Translations under genes and position numbers: made by a program
The notes under the pieces: model-generated
Databases searched by the model: none
What the model was told of the DNA's origin: nothing
The model's input: only the letters and a program-made list of their open reading frames with translations
DNA from: Epiperipatus broadwayi
Taxonomy: Eukaryota; Onychophora; Udeonychophora; Euonychophora; Peripatidae
Assembly: GCA_028023455.1 (NCBI GenBank)
Contig: JAQFVV010012434.1
Span: 8,119,355 to 8,183,354, forward strand
DNA: 64,000 nt
Direction of reading: 5' to 3'
Part shown: piece by piece, positions 24,523-38,400 of the stretch
Layout: each line of letters begins with the position of its first letter
How positions within the stretch are numbered: position 1 is the stretch's first letter

Positions 24523-24807
24523 ATATATATATATATACGAGGCTCCACAAACACCACATAAAATTTTTATAAACTTCATGAGTCTCAAGGGAAATTGAAT
24601 CTTTAGGTTTGGACAATATGTTATTGATTTTTTGGTTAGTGGCATATACTGTTTTTATATTATAGTATTTTGGAACACATTCAATGCTATCTGTAGTTTC
24701 TTTTATGTAAAGAATGTTAGTACTAGGAATCATACACAATAAACTCAGGTAATATGTCATTTATATCTGTAGCCCATGAAAATCTTTGTTTCACCATATA
24801 TATTTAC
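24523..24807. other. Flank of the second LTR element with an inverted dispersed-repeat end
   Basis: Near 24750-24790 the sequence reads ATTTATATCTGTAGCCC then ATGAAAATC, the inverse of the module seen at 2.4-4.0 kb. The rest is unassigned. Confidence 0.45.
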
Positions 24808-25689
24808 TTATTATTAATATTACATTCATATTGGCCTTTCAAGCCAATTGTGCAAATGCTTTGCGAGTGTTAAATAATAAATGAATACCCTCTGACCAAT
24901 ACAAGATATAGAATTTATGCAGGAATAAAAAGAATCCCTCTTATTCCTATGACTCAAATATTTATATATGAGCAAATCTGAAGTACTGGCACAGAAGGTG
25001 TGACAATATAACAGTCACTTTAAATTACTATATACAATGTCTGAATGAATGATGCCAATGAAATTTTCTAGAATTTACTAAGCGTCATTTTAACTGAAAC
25101 TTAATCATATATATAAATAAGCATTTATTTTTATAGCGTCTGTATACAATTTGTAATTACATTCATATCAGCCTTTCAAGCCAATTGTGCAAACGCTTTG
25201 CGAGTGTTAAATAATAAATGAATACCCTCTGACCAATACAAGATATAGAATTTATGCAGAAATAAAAAGAATCCCTCTTATTTCTACGACTCAAATATTT
25301 ATATATGAGCAAATTGTATACAGACGCTATAAAAATAAATGCTTATTTATATAAGTTTCAGTTGGAATGACGCTTAGTAAATTCTAGAAAATTTTATCGG
25401 CATCATTCATTCAGACATTGTATATAGTAATTTAAAGTGACTGTTATATTGTCACATCTTCTGTGCCAGTACTTCAGATTTGCTCATATATAAATATTTG
25501 AGTCATAGGAATAAGAGGGATTCTTTTTATTCCTGCATAAATTCTATATCTTGTATTGGTCAGAGGATATTCATTTATTATTTAACACTCGCAAAGCATT
25601 TGCACAATTGGCTTGAAAGGCCAATATGAATGTCATTACAAATTGTATACAGACACTATAAAAATAAATGCTTATTTATTATTAATATT
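24808..25689. repeat. Composite foldback element with flanking duplication
   Basis: A forward unit (24822 to about 25158) contains 'cctttcaagccaattgtgca', 'ctctgaccaatacaagatat', 'gtactggcacagaagg' and ends with 'tttttatagcgtctgtatac'. Its first half is then repeated forward (about 25159-25310), and the whole unit returns inverted (about 25313-25675). The 'gtatacagacgctataaaaa' end module thus appears three times. The 14-mer TTATTATTAATATT lies on both outer edges (24808-24821 and 25676-25689) and may be a target duplication, though it is low-complexity. No coding capacity. Confidence 0.7.
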
Positions 25690-25973
25690 GTAGCATTGTA
25701 ATTTGTACATAAATTTACCATTTTTCCAAGTTTCAAGCAAAATAGGATGAGCTGTTTCAGTTTATTATACCATAACTAATCTATCTATGGATCCAATCAA
25801 ATTATTGCCTTCTATTTTTAAAATATAAAACAAAAATAGAATATTGTAAATTTCAATGCCTCAGTTGAGTAGCCGTATGAGTATTACCATTTTTTTCACT
25901 CTTTGTAGAAAAATTTTATCTTTACTGTTACTTTTTGTCTATCATTTATATTTGTGCAATAATGAGTATAAAT
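25690..25973. other. Unassigned stretch
   Basis: Nothing recognised in this AT-rich interval. Confidence 0.4.
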
Positions 25974-26146
<173 letters not shown>

Positions 26147-28149
26147 AAATATGGCACATAATGATTTTTATATCAAAAGCTGTTTCTTAGTGGTGAAAAA
26201 AGATCAAATAAGTTTATATTTATTAACTATTCATTAATAAAATAATTAAACGCTAAGTTTTTTTCATACTATATTTTCATACTATTTTGAGCTGTTAAGT
26301 ATAAAAAATTTAATTCAGATTATGAGTATGTAGGATATTATAAGTGTGTATAAATAGTTTTTAAAAATTGATTTAGTAGTTCGAAAATATTTCTGAACTA
26401 GGATCATTTGGCTCAAAGAACTGACTAGTAATTTCTTGCCCTATCATTGCCTCTGTTTAAATTATTATGAACTATTACTGATGAACTAATGCCCATGTTG
26501 ATTACAAATTAAAATTAATTTAATTTTTTACATGTTACTTTTTCTGTCATGACATTTACATTTTTAAAAGTTGTTCTTAAAAATTAAAAACTATTTTTTT
26601 TTAATCTTTTAATCAGAACGTTTTGTCTTTTTATCTTAGCTATAATAGGTCACACAATATTCAATAATATGTTTTGCTAGAATAGAATATTTTATTATAC
26701 TGTAAAATATCATTTGCAAATATCTGTTGATTTTTAAACATCTTTATAAAATAATTGAAACTTTATTTCTTAACTGCCCTCCCCCCCCCAAAAAAAGTGA
26801 TAAACTTAAGTAACATGACCTTCTGAACAACTAATTATTGTTTTTTAGATATTTGGCCATTTGAAACATTAGTTTCTAATTTAAAAAGAGGCAAAATAAA
26901 ATATGCAATTATGTTTTCATTAATATTTTTATGTACTACAAATGTTTTTAATTTATTGACCCCCTATTATTTACTAAGGGAATCAATCTATGATCGTTTT
27001 ATTTATATCAAAAGATGTTACCATTATTTAAGTAAAAATCAGATATTTGTTTTCAAAGTAAAATCTTTTTTTTCTTTAATTTCTTCACACTTTATTATAT
27101 ATTTTAATGTAAAAAAATTTAATTTTGTAACTTCAGAATATTTTAATAAACATTTAATTTTATGCTATATAAAATGTTGATAATATTTAGTTTAATTATT
27201 AATGTGTCTTAAAAATTCAATATTAGTGCAAACCTTGAAAGTCAAATTCAAACCCTTATTTTAATTAAATAGTTCCAGATTTAATTATTTAAAAAAGAAG
27301 TAATAATAATACTAATAATTTTAAAGAAATAATGTAATAATATGTATGTATATGCTTGCATATTAAAACTAATTTTTTTTTAAAAAAAAATTTCTTGTTC
27401 ATTTAATATAAGGTTATACTTTAACATGTTTATTTTAAAAAGATAGTTTAATTAAAATAATTTGGGTTTTTAATAAATTTAAAAAAATGTGTTTAAGGTA
27501 AAATATTATAAATATTCTGTTTAAAATGATATAATTTTGTTTGGTTAATATTATTCATTTCATTGAAATATTTTGGGTTTTTTAAATAATTTGTTTTAAA
27601 AGAAACGTGGTAACTATTTTGACATAATATGGAAATTAGTTTATTTTTAAAATCTTTCTTAGCATTTTAATAAATTTTGAACTCTAATTAATGCAGATCA
27701 AATGGGAGTAAATAAAATGTCAATTTCAGCCATCAAAAAAAAAAGTAATCACGACTTACATTATAAATAGAGTTGAGGAATATAGTCACTTACTTTCCTG
27801 CTTGATCACACTTGTTTCCAATTGCTCAATTGTTTCAATTTGGTAATTTTAACTAAGTTATAGTTTCTTTTAATTAATATTATTTTTTTAAATATTATAA
27901 TAATAATTTGCTCAAACTATGATTGTCCAGGCTTAATTTTTTACACTGATAACTTTAAGTGCTTAAGATTTACATTACAGGCAAAACATGGCAAAGTTAA
28001 TCAAATATTCAACAATGTTTAAATTATTTTTATTTGAACTTCATGTTTCAGTTGGAGTTTAGAATAAAATAGTATTGTCATTATAGTTTATTAAATTAGG
28101 TCATGTGATGTATGACTTGATTTCTTTATAAATATATTGTTTTACTAAA
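26147..28149. other. Unassigned AT-rich DNA
   Basis: The 89-codon frame at 26911-27180 is Phe/Ile/Tyr-rich, as expected from random AT-rich DNA, and no motif was seen. A C8 run followed by A-run lies at about 26783. Confidence 0.45.
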
Positions 28150-28825
28150 CTTAATGTATTTAGAAGAGTTGAACTCAGACTTTCAAGCTCCTTAGAGCTA
28201 TGCACCACAAACTTATACAACTGATACACATGACTACATACATGTAAAATAGATAAATTATCTCCAATATATGTATTTTGTGCTGAACCAGCACTCATCA
28301 GTTGGCCCAGATCACTATCTCCCAGTCATATATACAATCAGTGCTCAGTTTATATTAAGATAGCAAATCTTCAAACTTTAATGGACAAGCTTCAATCTTT
28401 TCCATCCTCCAACTCTTTAGCCATCCATATCATTAAAAATCTGATGATGGAATATTCAAAGTCCATGTCATAACCAGACTGAAAATCAACATGGGTATGA
28501 CAATAATATTGACATCAACAAGGACTCTGAGTATTCTATCATCAGATGTTTAATAATATGTATGGGAAGTTGGAGAGTGGAAAAGTTTGAACATTGTCCA
28601 TTAAAGTTTGAAGATTTACTATCTTAATATAAACTGGGCACTAATTGTGTACAAGTGTGGCAGATGATGATTTGGGCCAACTGATGAGTGCTGTTCAGCA
28701 TGAAATACATATATTAGAGATCATTTATTTTTTCACATGTATGTAGTCATGTGTATCAGTTGTTTAAGATGGAATGCATAGTTGTAGGGAGCTTGAAAGT
28801 CTGAGTTCAAGTCCATTTTAATTAC
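28150..28825. repeat. Family F inverted pair (about 675-bp foldback)
   Basis: The left arm carries the family F landmarks in forward order from 'actcagactttcaagctcc' to 'ctgatgatggaatattcaa'. From about 28530 the same landmarks return in reverse, ending 'ggagcttgaaagtctgagtt'. The arms are about 320 bp and moderately diverged, around an asymmetric centre that contains 'caacatgggtatgacaat'. Confidence 0.75.
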
Positions 28826-31079
28826 ATAACTTTCATTAATTTTATCATTCATATTATAAATAACTGATAATTCAGGTTAAATTTAATATTTGCCAAACTT
28901 ATTAATATTGATAATGATTTTGAATTATTTAATTGCTTTAAGAAATATTTACTTAAAAATGTTTTTCTTAAAATTTTCTTTTCAAAACAATGTTTTATTG
29001 AATTATAATTAATTTAAAATGAAGAAAATTAAATTCCAAATAGCAGAACCTACATTATAATAATATATTTTAGAAAATGTATTACCTGAAGTTACACCTA
29101 CAGTAATAATTGAATGCTTAATCTATTAAACTTATATTATTTGTACACATATCTTAGATATGCTGTTATTTTTAACTGATATTTATTATTGTTTGTAGCA
29201 ACAATGTGAAAATAGTTTTACTTGCTAAACTATGTTTGTTATGTCTATTTCAAGTTAAAGCAAGGGAATATATTTTTCTTCATGCCTTGAAAATTAAATA
29301 ATTGACTTTTGTTATTTTAGGAAATAATCATATTCTATGAAGTATTTTAAAATATAATGTTGCTAAATATTAATGGAAATTTTATGTTGAGATTTATAAT
29401 TATGTCAAAAATTATATCCTTTTTATTGACAACCAAAAATATTTTTATATATAGTTAAAGATATGAGTAATCCTGAATTAGTACTCCTATTCAAGTTTAC
29501 TATGAGCTTATCCTCCATTTGTGAAAAAAATATATTTTTAACACTATTATTGAAAATCCGCTCTACTATAAAATGGGGTATTTTAAGTCAGAATTGCTCC
29601 TCTTGCTTATCATTAAAAGAAGTTTTTAAAAGGACAAAAAAAGATAAAAATAATATTATAGTATACTATCAAATATATATCATTACTTCAGCTTTATATC
29701 ACATTTTTCTGTTAGTAACTTGAAATATTTTGTGCTTAATTTTAGTGTATGAAAAACTGTTTGTGTGACTTAATTATGCTGTGTTATCATAAGTTTGAAT
29801 GTTGCAATATCTTTAGTACCTTGTTTTTTAATGATTGTATTCTTTCAACTATTAAAACTCAGGGTGAAGGACTTTTATTTTATATTTGGTAAAAGGGTTT
29901 AGTATTTAAGTGTAATTATTTATAATTTTATTGAAACTGCTATTATTATTATTATTGCTATATGCATTTTTAGTTGATATAATTTTATATATTATTTATA
30001 AATCATTGTCAAAGTTCTCAGAATATTATCACTTGATAATGTTATATTTTAAATGTGTTATGTGGGCTCTTCTTGTGACATTATTTATTTTGAATTTATA
30101 TGTAAATGCTGAACAAGGTAGAAGCTGATGTATGCTTCTATTGCTTATTTTATGCCATTATTTTATTAAACTATATTTAGCATTAATTATCTATTTCTCA
30201 ATTTTATACATCAGTCAGCTGTTATATTTATTTAAGAAATAGAGCATTAGTCTCTCTTGTTTTTTAAGAATATTCTTATATTGTTTTGTATCTCTCTTAT
30301 GTTGTTAGTGTATTTTGGTAGAGAATAGGCTCTCTCATAGATTACTATAATATTTGTTCCAATGAATTATATTGCTCTTTATTGTATGTAAGCATATAAT
30401 GCTTTATTTAAGCAAATACAAGTTATTATTATTGTTCTCTGATGCTTTATTCTCTTCATTTCTATGACCAGAGATTAAGTACTAGTTTATTTATTGCCCT
30501 CAAATGTAGGTGTATTTTCTCTTTGAGTTCATGCCATTATTTTATTTTTCCTTTACCTATTGCTCCAAAATATGGATCTTATTTGTAGTGTATTTTTCCA
30601 TGTATACTGTATTACCATGATTTTATCCTCACAATTAATATGATTTTCATAGGTATTGAAGAATGCCACCCTTACCTCTTGTTGCATTTTTAATATATCT
30701 GAGTGTAGGTTGTTTGATTTGATGTGTAGGTTCTATAGCTTTGTTTTGCCAGTACCTCAAGGTGTAAATCTGATAAATGTTTAATCTTAAATTTTTAAAA
30801 TTTGATATGACTCCAATGAATAATATACATCTTCAACATCCATTTAATTACTGCTTTGATAAGTTTATGATTTTTAAAAGATGTTAAATATGTTCATAAG
30901 GTACACCATAATAGTGAAACCGTTCTGTATAAGTGTAAAAAATTGTATTAACCATTTTATTTATTACTTTTTTTTATTTATGGTAAAATTGTAAACTAAA
31001 ATTTTCTGACATCCTAAAGTTTTGCTCAATGTATCTGGAAAAAATTCATCTTGATGATATTGTAAGACAGTAATGTCAA
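28826..31079. other. Unassigned AT-rich DNA
   Basis: Short frames at 29463-29723 and 29931-30128 show no known motif. I see no RNA gene or repeat boundary. Confidence 0.45.
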
Positions 31080-31575
31080 AAATAAGTGTTAACAGTAGCA
31101 AAATCTTAGTGTTACCCTGTGTAAGCCTTAGTAATCAATAGATGCACGAAGTCTTTTGCATAAAATCCCCATTTAGTGCTTATTTATCCAACATCTCCAA
31201 ACTAGCTTCAATCTTATAGCTTTCCTCAATGAATAGCTTTGGATTTGAGAGCAAAGCACCTTGAAATAATAATCTAATGCAACACTCCAGCAGCCACCTT
31301 TTACCTATTTAGTTAACTATGAAGCTAGGAGTGCAAGATGACAACACCTTAATGTCTTCAATCCAAGCTCATTTGCTTCAGTGCTCTCAGATCTAAATCT
31401 CCTCATTGATGAAATCTATAAGCTAAAAACTAGTCTGGTGATATTGGATAAGTAGACATTTGATGAATATTTTATGCAAAAGTCCTCCTATATCCATTAA
31501 TTATTAAGACTTACAGTGGGTGGCACTACTGGATAGAGAGTTTGCTACTGTTAATAATAGCTTATGTAAGCATAG
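31080..31575. repeat. Foldback repeat family G (about 490 bp)
   Basis: The left arm starts near 'gttaacagtagcaaa' and passes 'gtcttttgcataaaat', 'tatttatccaacatctcc' and 'cttatagctttcctcaatga'. The right arm returns inverted through 'tcattgatgaaatctataag', 'ggataagta', 'attttatgcaaaagtcc' and ends 'tttgctactgttaa'. The arms are about 190 bp with visible divergence. A related single copy lies at 55925-56220. Confidence 0.65.
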
Positions 31576-34239
31576 AAAATTGTGATCATGTGACATTTTG
31601 TTGATTATAAAAATAAATGTTATTTTTTTTTATTAATTCGTTTTCTTGGTTTTTCATCATCATCCACACACTTTCAAAAATCTGAATGTTATAAAGCCTG
31701 TCATAATTTTTTTTTAATTTTATGCATTGAGACTACATGGATATTAAAAAATTTGACATGAGTCACTTTATTCAAATTGCATTTAAGATATTAAGAGAGC
31801 ATCTAAGAAAGGGGTGATTTTACTTAATAGAATCATGATTCAATATCATTTTAGTCAATTTTATTTAATGATGAAAGATTAATGTGTTTATTTTGAAATT
31901 ACTTTATTCTATTTTCAAGATTACTTTATTGATCCATCATAAATTCAAATAATGGAATTGCTTTGTTCAAATTTTAGAAAATATTTTAAGAGGATTTATT
32001 TAGGTGATAATTGAATGGCCATAAAATCCCTTATTCATTCATTATATCTAAATTCACGCATTATATCTGAATGTTTTCCTAATAGATTATTTTACAAAAT
32101 TAAGAGTTTATCACGTTTGTTTTAAATTTTAAAATGATTATTATTATTGTAATTAAGGAAACATTATCTTAGCGGTAAGAGTATGCCTCACTATTTTATT
32201 ACCATGATGTCATTTTTTGTTAATAATTCTCAATAATTAAAAAAAAAGAATAAGATTCATAGATATTAAGTATTAGTAATATTAACCCTGAGATACTCAT
32301 TTTTTTATTTTACTTACAGGATTATTGAAGAAATTATTTGACTGAAGAGTAAATTACTTTAAAGACGAAATTAAGGTGGCAAAAATATAAAAATGCCCGT
32401 TTTTATTTTATAAAAATAAATTGATAGTAAACCTCATCACGTCTATTAGTTGATTATTATAATCATAAGATGTCTTGTAGTAAGAAGATGCATTGTGAAG
32501 AGAAGAATTTTTAAATAACCTACTCTTTTTGATGACATATATTTTCAGTATTAGGAGCCATTATATTTTATAAGAGAATATGAAAAATCTCCTCTCAATT
32601 TACTAATATTGGCTTTATCTTAATAATGTTGATCAATATTATTTACCACTGCTCTTGGTATTGTGTCATATGGCATTTGTAACCCTCTGAGCTTAGCCAA
32701 TGTTACCATTTAATTTATTAATTATAGCCAATATATTATTATGATTGATAGCTTTTTATTTGTCCATTGTCTGTTCATTTTATTATAGGTGGGTTTGTGT
32801 GTGATTGTTTTGAAGGTCGTGGAATTCATAAGCTTCAACCTGACATTTTTAGGATAACTCTATTTTGCAACAATAAAAAAGTAATAATCTAATTAGGATT
32901 TGGGGAGTGAAGTTTTATTATTTTATATTTAAATCTCTCCCTCACTATGAATATCTAGATAATCATTTACTAATCAATAATTGGTTGGCTAATTGGGTTA
33001 AAGTTAAATGATTTTTTAAAAAATATTAAATTTAATTAGAAATTATCAGATAACTGAAAAATATTTTAAGAATAACTTAGATACAAATCTCAGATTATGA
33101 ACATGTGATGGAAATGCAGTATCACCATATCACAACTCTCATATATAATCCACTTGCTCAAAATACCTCGCTAACTTGGGACATTTGAAATTATTTGAAT
33201 GCAAAGCAAATTCTCAAAGTAGAGAAAAGTCAGTATAAAAGGTAATTGTAATATGTGTCAGTAATTTAATCATAATAGTGAATGTCTTTCTTTTGTTATT
33301 ATTACTTTTTTCTCTGTTAGGAAAAACGCTAAAATTTATTGAATTTTTGTTTCAGATGTGGTTTTAAAATAAAGGGAATTATTTTAAGGAGTTTCTCACT
33401 AAAATATAATCAAATAATGTAATTAATATAATATAATTAATGAGGTCGTTTTTTATTTTATTTTTTCTGCTAATATACTTCTTCAAATCTCATTTTTGAT
33501 TTTTTTATTGCCATAAATTGCTTCTTACTAGTTTTTTAAAAGTTTGTATTAATATTGTATAAGATTGGACTTCTTATTTTTATTCAGATGTTTTCTTGAT
33601 CCGTTTTTTTAAAAGCTTTATTTAAATATCTTGGTGGATTAAGATCTGTAGTGGAATGTCTGAACCAAGAATGAGATATTCCTGGATCATATACCCCCAA
33701 TGCTTTAGTCTAATGATATTCTCAGGGTCAAACAAGTTGATTACTGCAATATTAAAATATATATAAATATAGTATCTTAAAACATATTATATATATATAT
33801 ATGTTTTTAAAAACAAATTAATATATATATATGTAATAATAAATAATCATTACTTGAATATAAGTAATTGAAATGAAAATAACTATTAAAAAATAGAATG
33901 ATACCAATCTATCTTTTAGCTTTCTTGTTATATAAGCTTAATTTTTAACTATAGAATGAATTTTGTCTTTCAAAACAGGTTATATTTTGCTGATTAATAA
34001 GATTTGTTTAAACTTGTTTAAATTAAAAATTTCAATTTCTTTCAATTAAGTGACAGTCTAGTTAATGGCTATACAAACATATTAGACATCATAGGTAAAG
34101 GTGGGTAGCCATCTTTATCACAATAATAAAGTTTATTTGTAAAATAAATATATTGAGATTCTTGGCAATGTTTAGATGCTGAATACTTTCATGTATTTAC
34201 ATATTTATATATAATATGTAAATACATGTATAATGTCTA
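31576..34239. other. Unassigned AT-rich DNA
   Basis: Only short (AT)n runs near 33787-33830. No gene or repeat family was recognised. Confidence 0.45.
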
Positions 34240-35405
34240 TATCAAACTTAATGTAATTAAGAGGGACTTGAACTCAGAATTTCAAGCTTCCTACAACTAT
34301 ACACTCCATCAAATACACCTAATACATATAACCATTTACATGTGAATAAGTTAAATGATCTCCAGTGTATGTATTTTGTGATAAAACAGCACTCATCAGT
34401 TGGTCTAGATCATTATCTCCAACATATAATCAGTGTTCCATTTATAATAGATTATCAAATCTTCAAACTTCAATGGACAACCTTCACTTTACTCTTCTAC
34501 ACCCTCCAACTCTTCAGTCCTTATCATTGAAAATCCAAAAATGGAATACTCAAAACCTTTGTGGATGCCAACATTATTGTCATACGCATGTTGACTTTAT
34601 TACTCTGATTGCTCGCATGTAGGATCTTAATATGTCCATTTAAATATACAGAAAATGGATGGGTAGAATACAGGCTGAATATGTAATATTTAAATACATG
34701 TATAATGTATACATTAAACTTAATGTAATTAGAAGAAACTTGAATTAAGACTTTCAAGCTCCCTACAACTATCCAGTCCATCTTATACAACTGATATACA
34801 TAACCATATACATGTTAACAAGAAAATGATCTCCAATAAATGTATTTTATGCTGAACCAGAACTCATCAGTTGGTCCAGATCACCATCTCCCACTCATAT
34901 ATATAAAGAATATGATATGAATGGCTGAAGAGATGGAGGGTGTAGAAGATTGAAGCTTGTCCATTAACGTTTGAAGATTTACTATCTTAATGTAAACTGA
35001 ACACTGATTGTATATATGATGGTGATCTGGAACAATTGACAACTGCTGGTTTAGCATATAATACATATATTGGAGATTATTAAACTTGTTCAAATTTATG
35101 TGGACATGTGTATTGATTGTATAAAATGGAATAAATAGTTGTAGGGAGTTTGAAAGTTTGAGTTCAAGTTCTTTGCATTAAGTTTAGTATAAATCATTAT
35201 ACTTGTGTTTAAACATATATGTGTGGGATGGGGTGATTTGGACCAACTGATGAGTGCTGGTTCATTAATAATATATATATATATATATATTCGATATCAT
35301 TTATCATAGTCACTAGTATGTGGTCATGTGTACCCATTGTATGAGATGAAATGTATAGATGTAGGGAGCTTGAAAGTCTGAGTTCAAGTTCTTTCTAATA
35401 TATAT
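34240..35405. repeat. Cluster of family F units in both orientations
   Basis: A full forward unit occupies about 34240-34690. A second forward unit, about 34735-34905, stops near 'cccactcatatatata' and is followed by inverted F sequence to about 35180 ('agggagtttgaaagttt'). A further inverted partial unit lies at about 35215-35405. Short frames on both strands here fall inside the repeat and are not genes. Confidence 0.7.
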
Positions 35406-38400
35406 TGTAATTGTACAGAGAAATGGGTGAGCATGAGGCAATGGCACCCCTCATCAGAAATGACTATGAGTATTAGGAATGAATATGAGGAGCATGAGAG
35501 ATCAACACAGAACTTACTACAAGTTTACTAGCATTACACAAAAGCATAAAATAATTCATTATCTTGAATGATCCACAACATAAAATAAATCAACTTTCAA
35601 TCTTGTGACTGGATTTGGAATGAATTTACAATAGACCAAACTAATTATTTAGCCTTTCTCAGCTTGGGCAGATTATTTAGACCCCAATTTGGATGCACAA
35701 ACTTAAGTACTAATTCTTCAGATTATATAAAAATAAAATAATAATGCTGGGATAGTAGAACATGCTGTCTATCATTAATGCTGTGGCCTCTTAGTACCAT
35801 TAATGTACTGCCCAACTATAAACAAAATTTCTAAATAAATAATAAATAATATAAAATATAGTGTATGGACTTTAAATGATATTTTTGTACCAACCAGGAT
35901 TATCATGATATGGACATCCATAACGCTAAACATAAATCCTTTTTATAATAATATTCAATAGTACTATCACACTTATAATGTAAAGGCTATGATTATAAAA
36001 AATACATTTTCTCGAAAGCACTAAGCCATTTTAATTGATTAATTGCTATTAATTTATATGGCTTTATGTCATAAGTGTGATAGCACTATTTAATATTATA
36101 ATTTGGAAAAGTGTAAAGCATAAATCTATGATTAATTACTTAATAAATCCTTTTTATTTAACAGACCATTATGAATGAATCTAGCTTCTATAACTATTAC
36201 TGTGAAAAAGAGATATAATACAAACATGAAATATTCTAAAACTATTTAGAATTGAGTAAATTCACTGGAATAATTTTAACAATGAAATATCAATTTATTA
36301 ATAACAATGCAAATGAAATTAAGGTCTGTAAAATATAGCTAAATATATAAATTAAGTCTTCTGATTTTGTTTAATACAATAGGCTATTTACTAATACCTC
36401 ATCATCAGTTTATATAAAACACCCATATATATATATATATGCATACATATGTGTGGGATAATAATTTATGAACGTATTTGATTTGTCTATAACCAGTAAA
36501 TTAAATTCATTTTTATCATACATAATTAATGACTGATTTAATATAAATGTGTGTGTGCATGGAAATGTGGAAATGTGTGTACACATTGGCATTTATTAAA
36601 AAATAAACCTAATAAACCTTATTATATTTTCTCAATACACAATTAATTCAATGTCAAAAACATAAAATGCACATATATAAGCAGCCACATGTTCTGTATG
36701 CTAATTTAAAATTAATATGTTCAAATGGTCATAGACTTATACAAAAATTCAATTTGTTTTTAATAATACATAATGCACATGTGTGTATATATATAAACAA
36801 AAATAATATGAATCAAAGCTATTAATTAGCCTCTTTTTTGTGGCAAGTAAAAGTTTTCTTTCATCAAAGATTTTTTATCTTCAGGTTACTTTCAGTTAAT
36901 TGTGAACATCTTTAAAAATACTGCAGCAAGTATTTTTGTTCATTAATCTAGAAAGACTTTTGGAGTGTATTTTATCAATCCTTTGTTTTTAGACTTTACA
37001 TTCAAGCAAAAATGATTTTTAAATTATAGATTTTAAATGTCATTTTCAAGCATTATTTAAAATATTATTATTACCAATATATATATAACACTACTCATCA
37101 GCTGGACTCTCTGTATAAGCTGGTTCATTCTAAACAGTAGACTGGGTTATTGTTATCTTCAGAAAAGGTATAATCTGGCATTTTGTCCTGCGGTGGATTC
37201 CCTTTAATCTAGAATTTGATAGACTTCAAGCATACCAGCTAGTACACAATATGTATGAGCTAATAAACCACAAAAAAGCTGAACCTTGGCTCCATATGAA
37301 TCCAAACTCTACCATTGTGAACTAGTAGCTGCAGCTGGACTTGCACTTCCTTGCCTTCAGTTATATATTCATAAGACCAAAAAATTAAAACTACTTTTTT
37401 AATCATGAAAAGAAATATAGATATGGATGCCATTAAAATATTTTTGTAGTGATTTGTGAAGAAAAGAATGACAAAAATAGAAAAATCCAAGAAGCTTGGA
37501 TTATTGCATTAAGTGCACAAGTGATGAATCTGTAAGCCAATAGTGTTCAAATGTGAATAGTGAAATTTTATTTATTTTTGATACTCATGGTTATGATTAT
37601 AATGAGTTGAAAGAATACTTGGTTTTTTAATTTTTTTTCTTTATTCTCTGTTACAATGTCTTTATATTGTTACATTAAAGGCAGGAGTTTAATCTATTAT
37701 ATATATTATTATAGTAACATATTCAAGATCTATAAGTGGAATTGAATATCAGTTTGAATCCAATCTAGCTGATAGTATCTACATATTTAACATTATATTT
37801 ATGCATATGTGTGTGTTATATCTACTTCTTTAACATTAGATACTTGCATATATGTGTTATACATAATATTCCACATTCTACTTTTCACATTCCTATTCTA
37901 ATTGCCTATTCAAAAATAAAATTTGGGCACATGTATATGTATACACAACCCACATGCAAAACTCTATTAAAATCTAAATAGTAAGATCATTACCACTATC
38001 CAAGATAAAATAGCAGATTAATTAATCTTTCTTTGTTGGATATACTAGAAGTTTAAATGTCTGTCAGCTATATTAAAATAGTCATCTAGGTGAAAATATT
38101 AATATACTATGAACATATTTATTATGCTTAAATGGATAGTGTGCCATTAAACATATGACACGAAAGGTGAGTTATATTTTTTTTTGCAATCAAACACACA
38201 CTATATATCTATAAACACACATTAAAGTATAAATTATTAAATTTATCAATTTGAAAGTAAATTTATTTTAAACAGTTCAACAACGATTTATCTATTTCTA
38301 TGACTAACTGATATGATGTTAATAATTTAGTTTATGAACATTTGACAATATTATTATTAATTTTATCTATCTGAAGAAAAAAACAACTAATTTGTATAAT

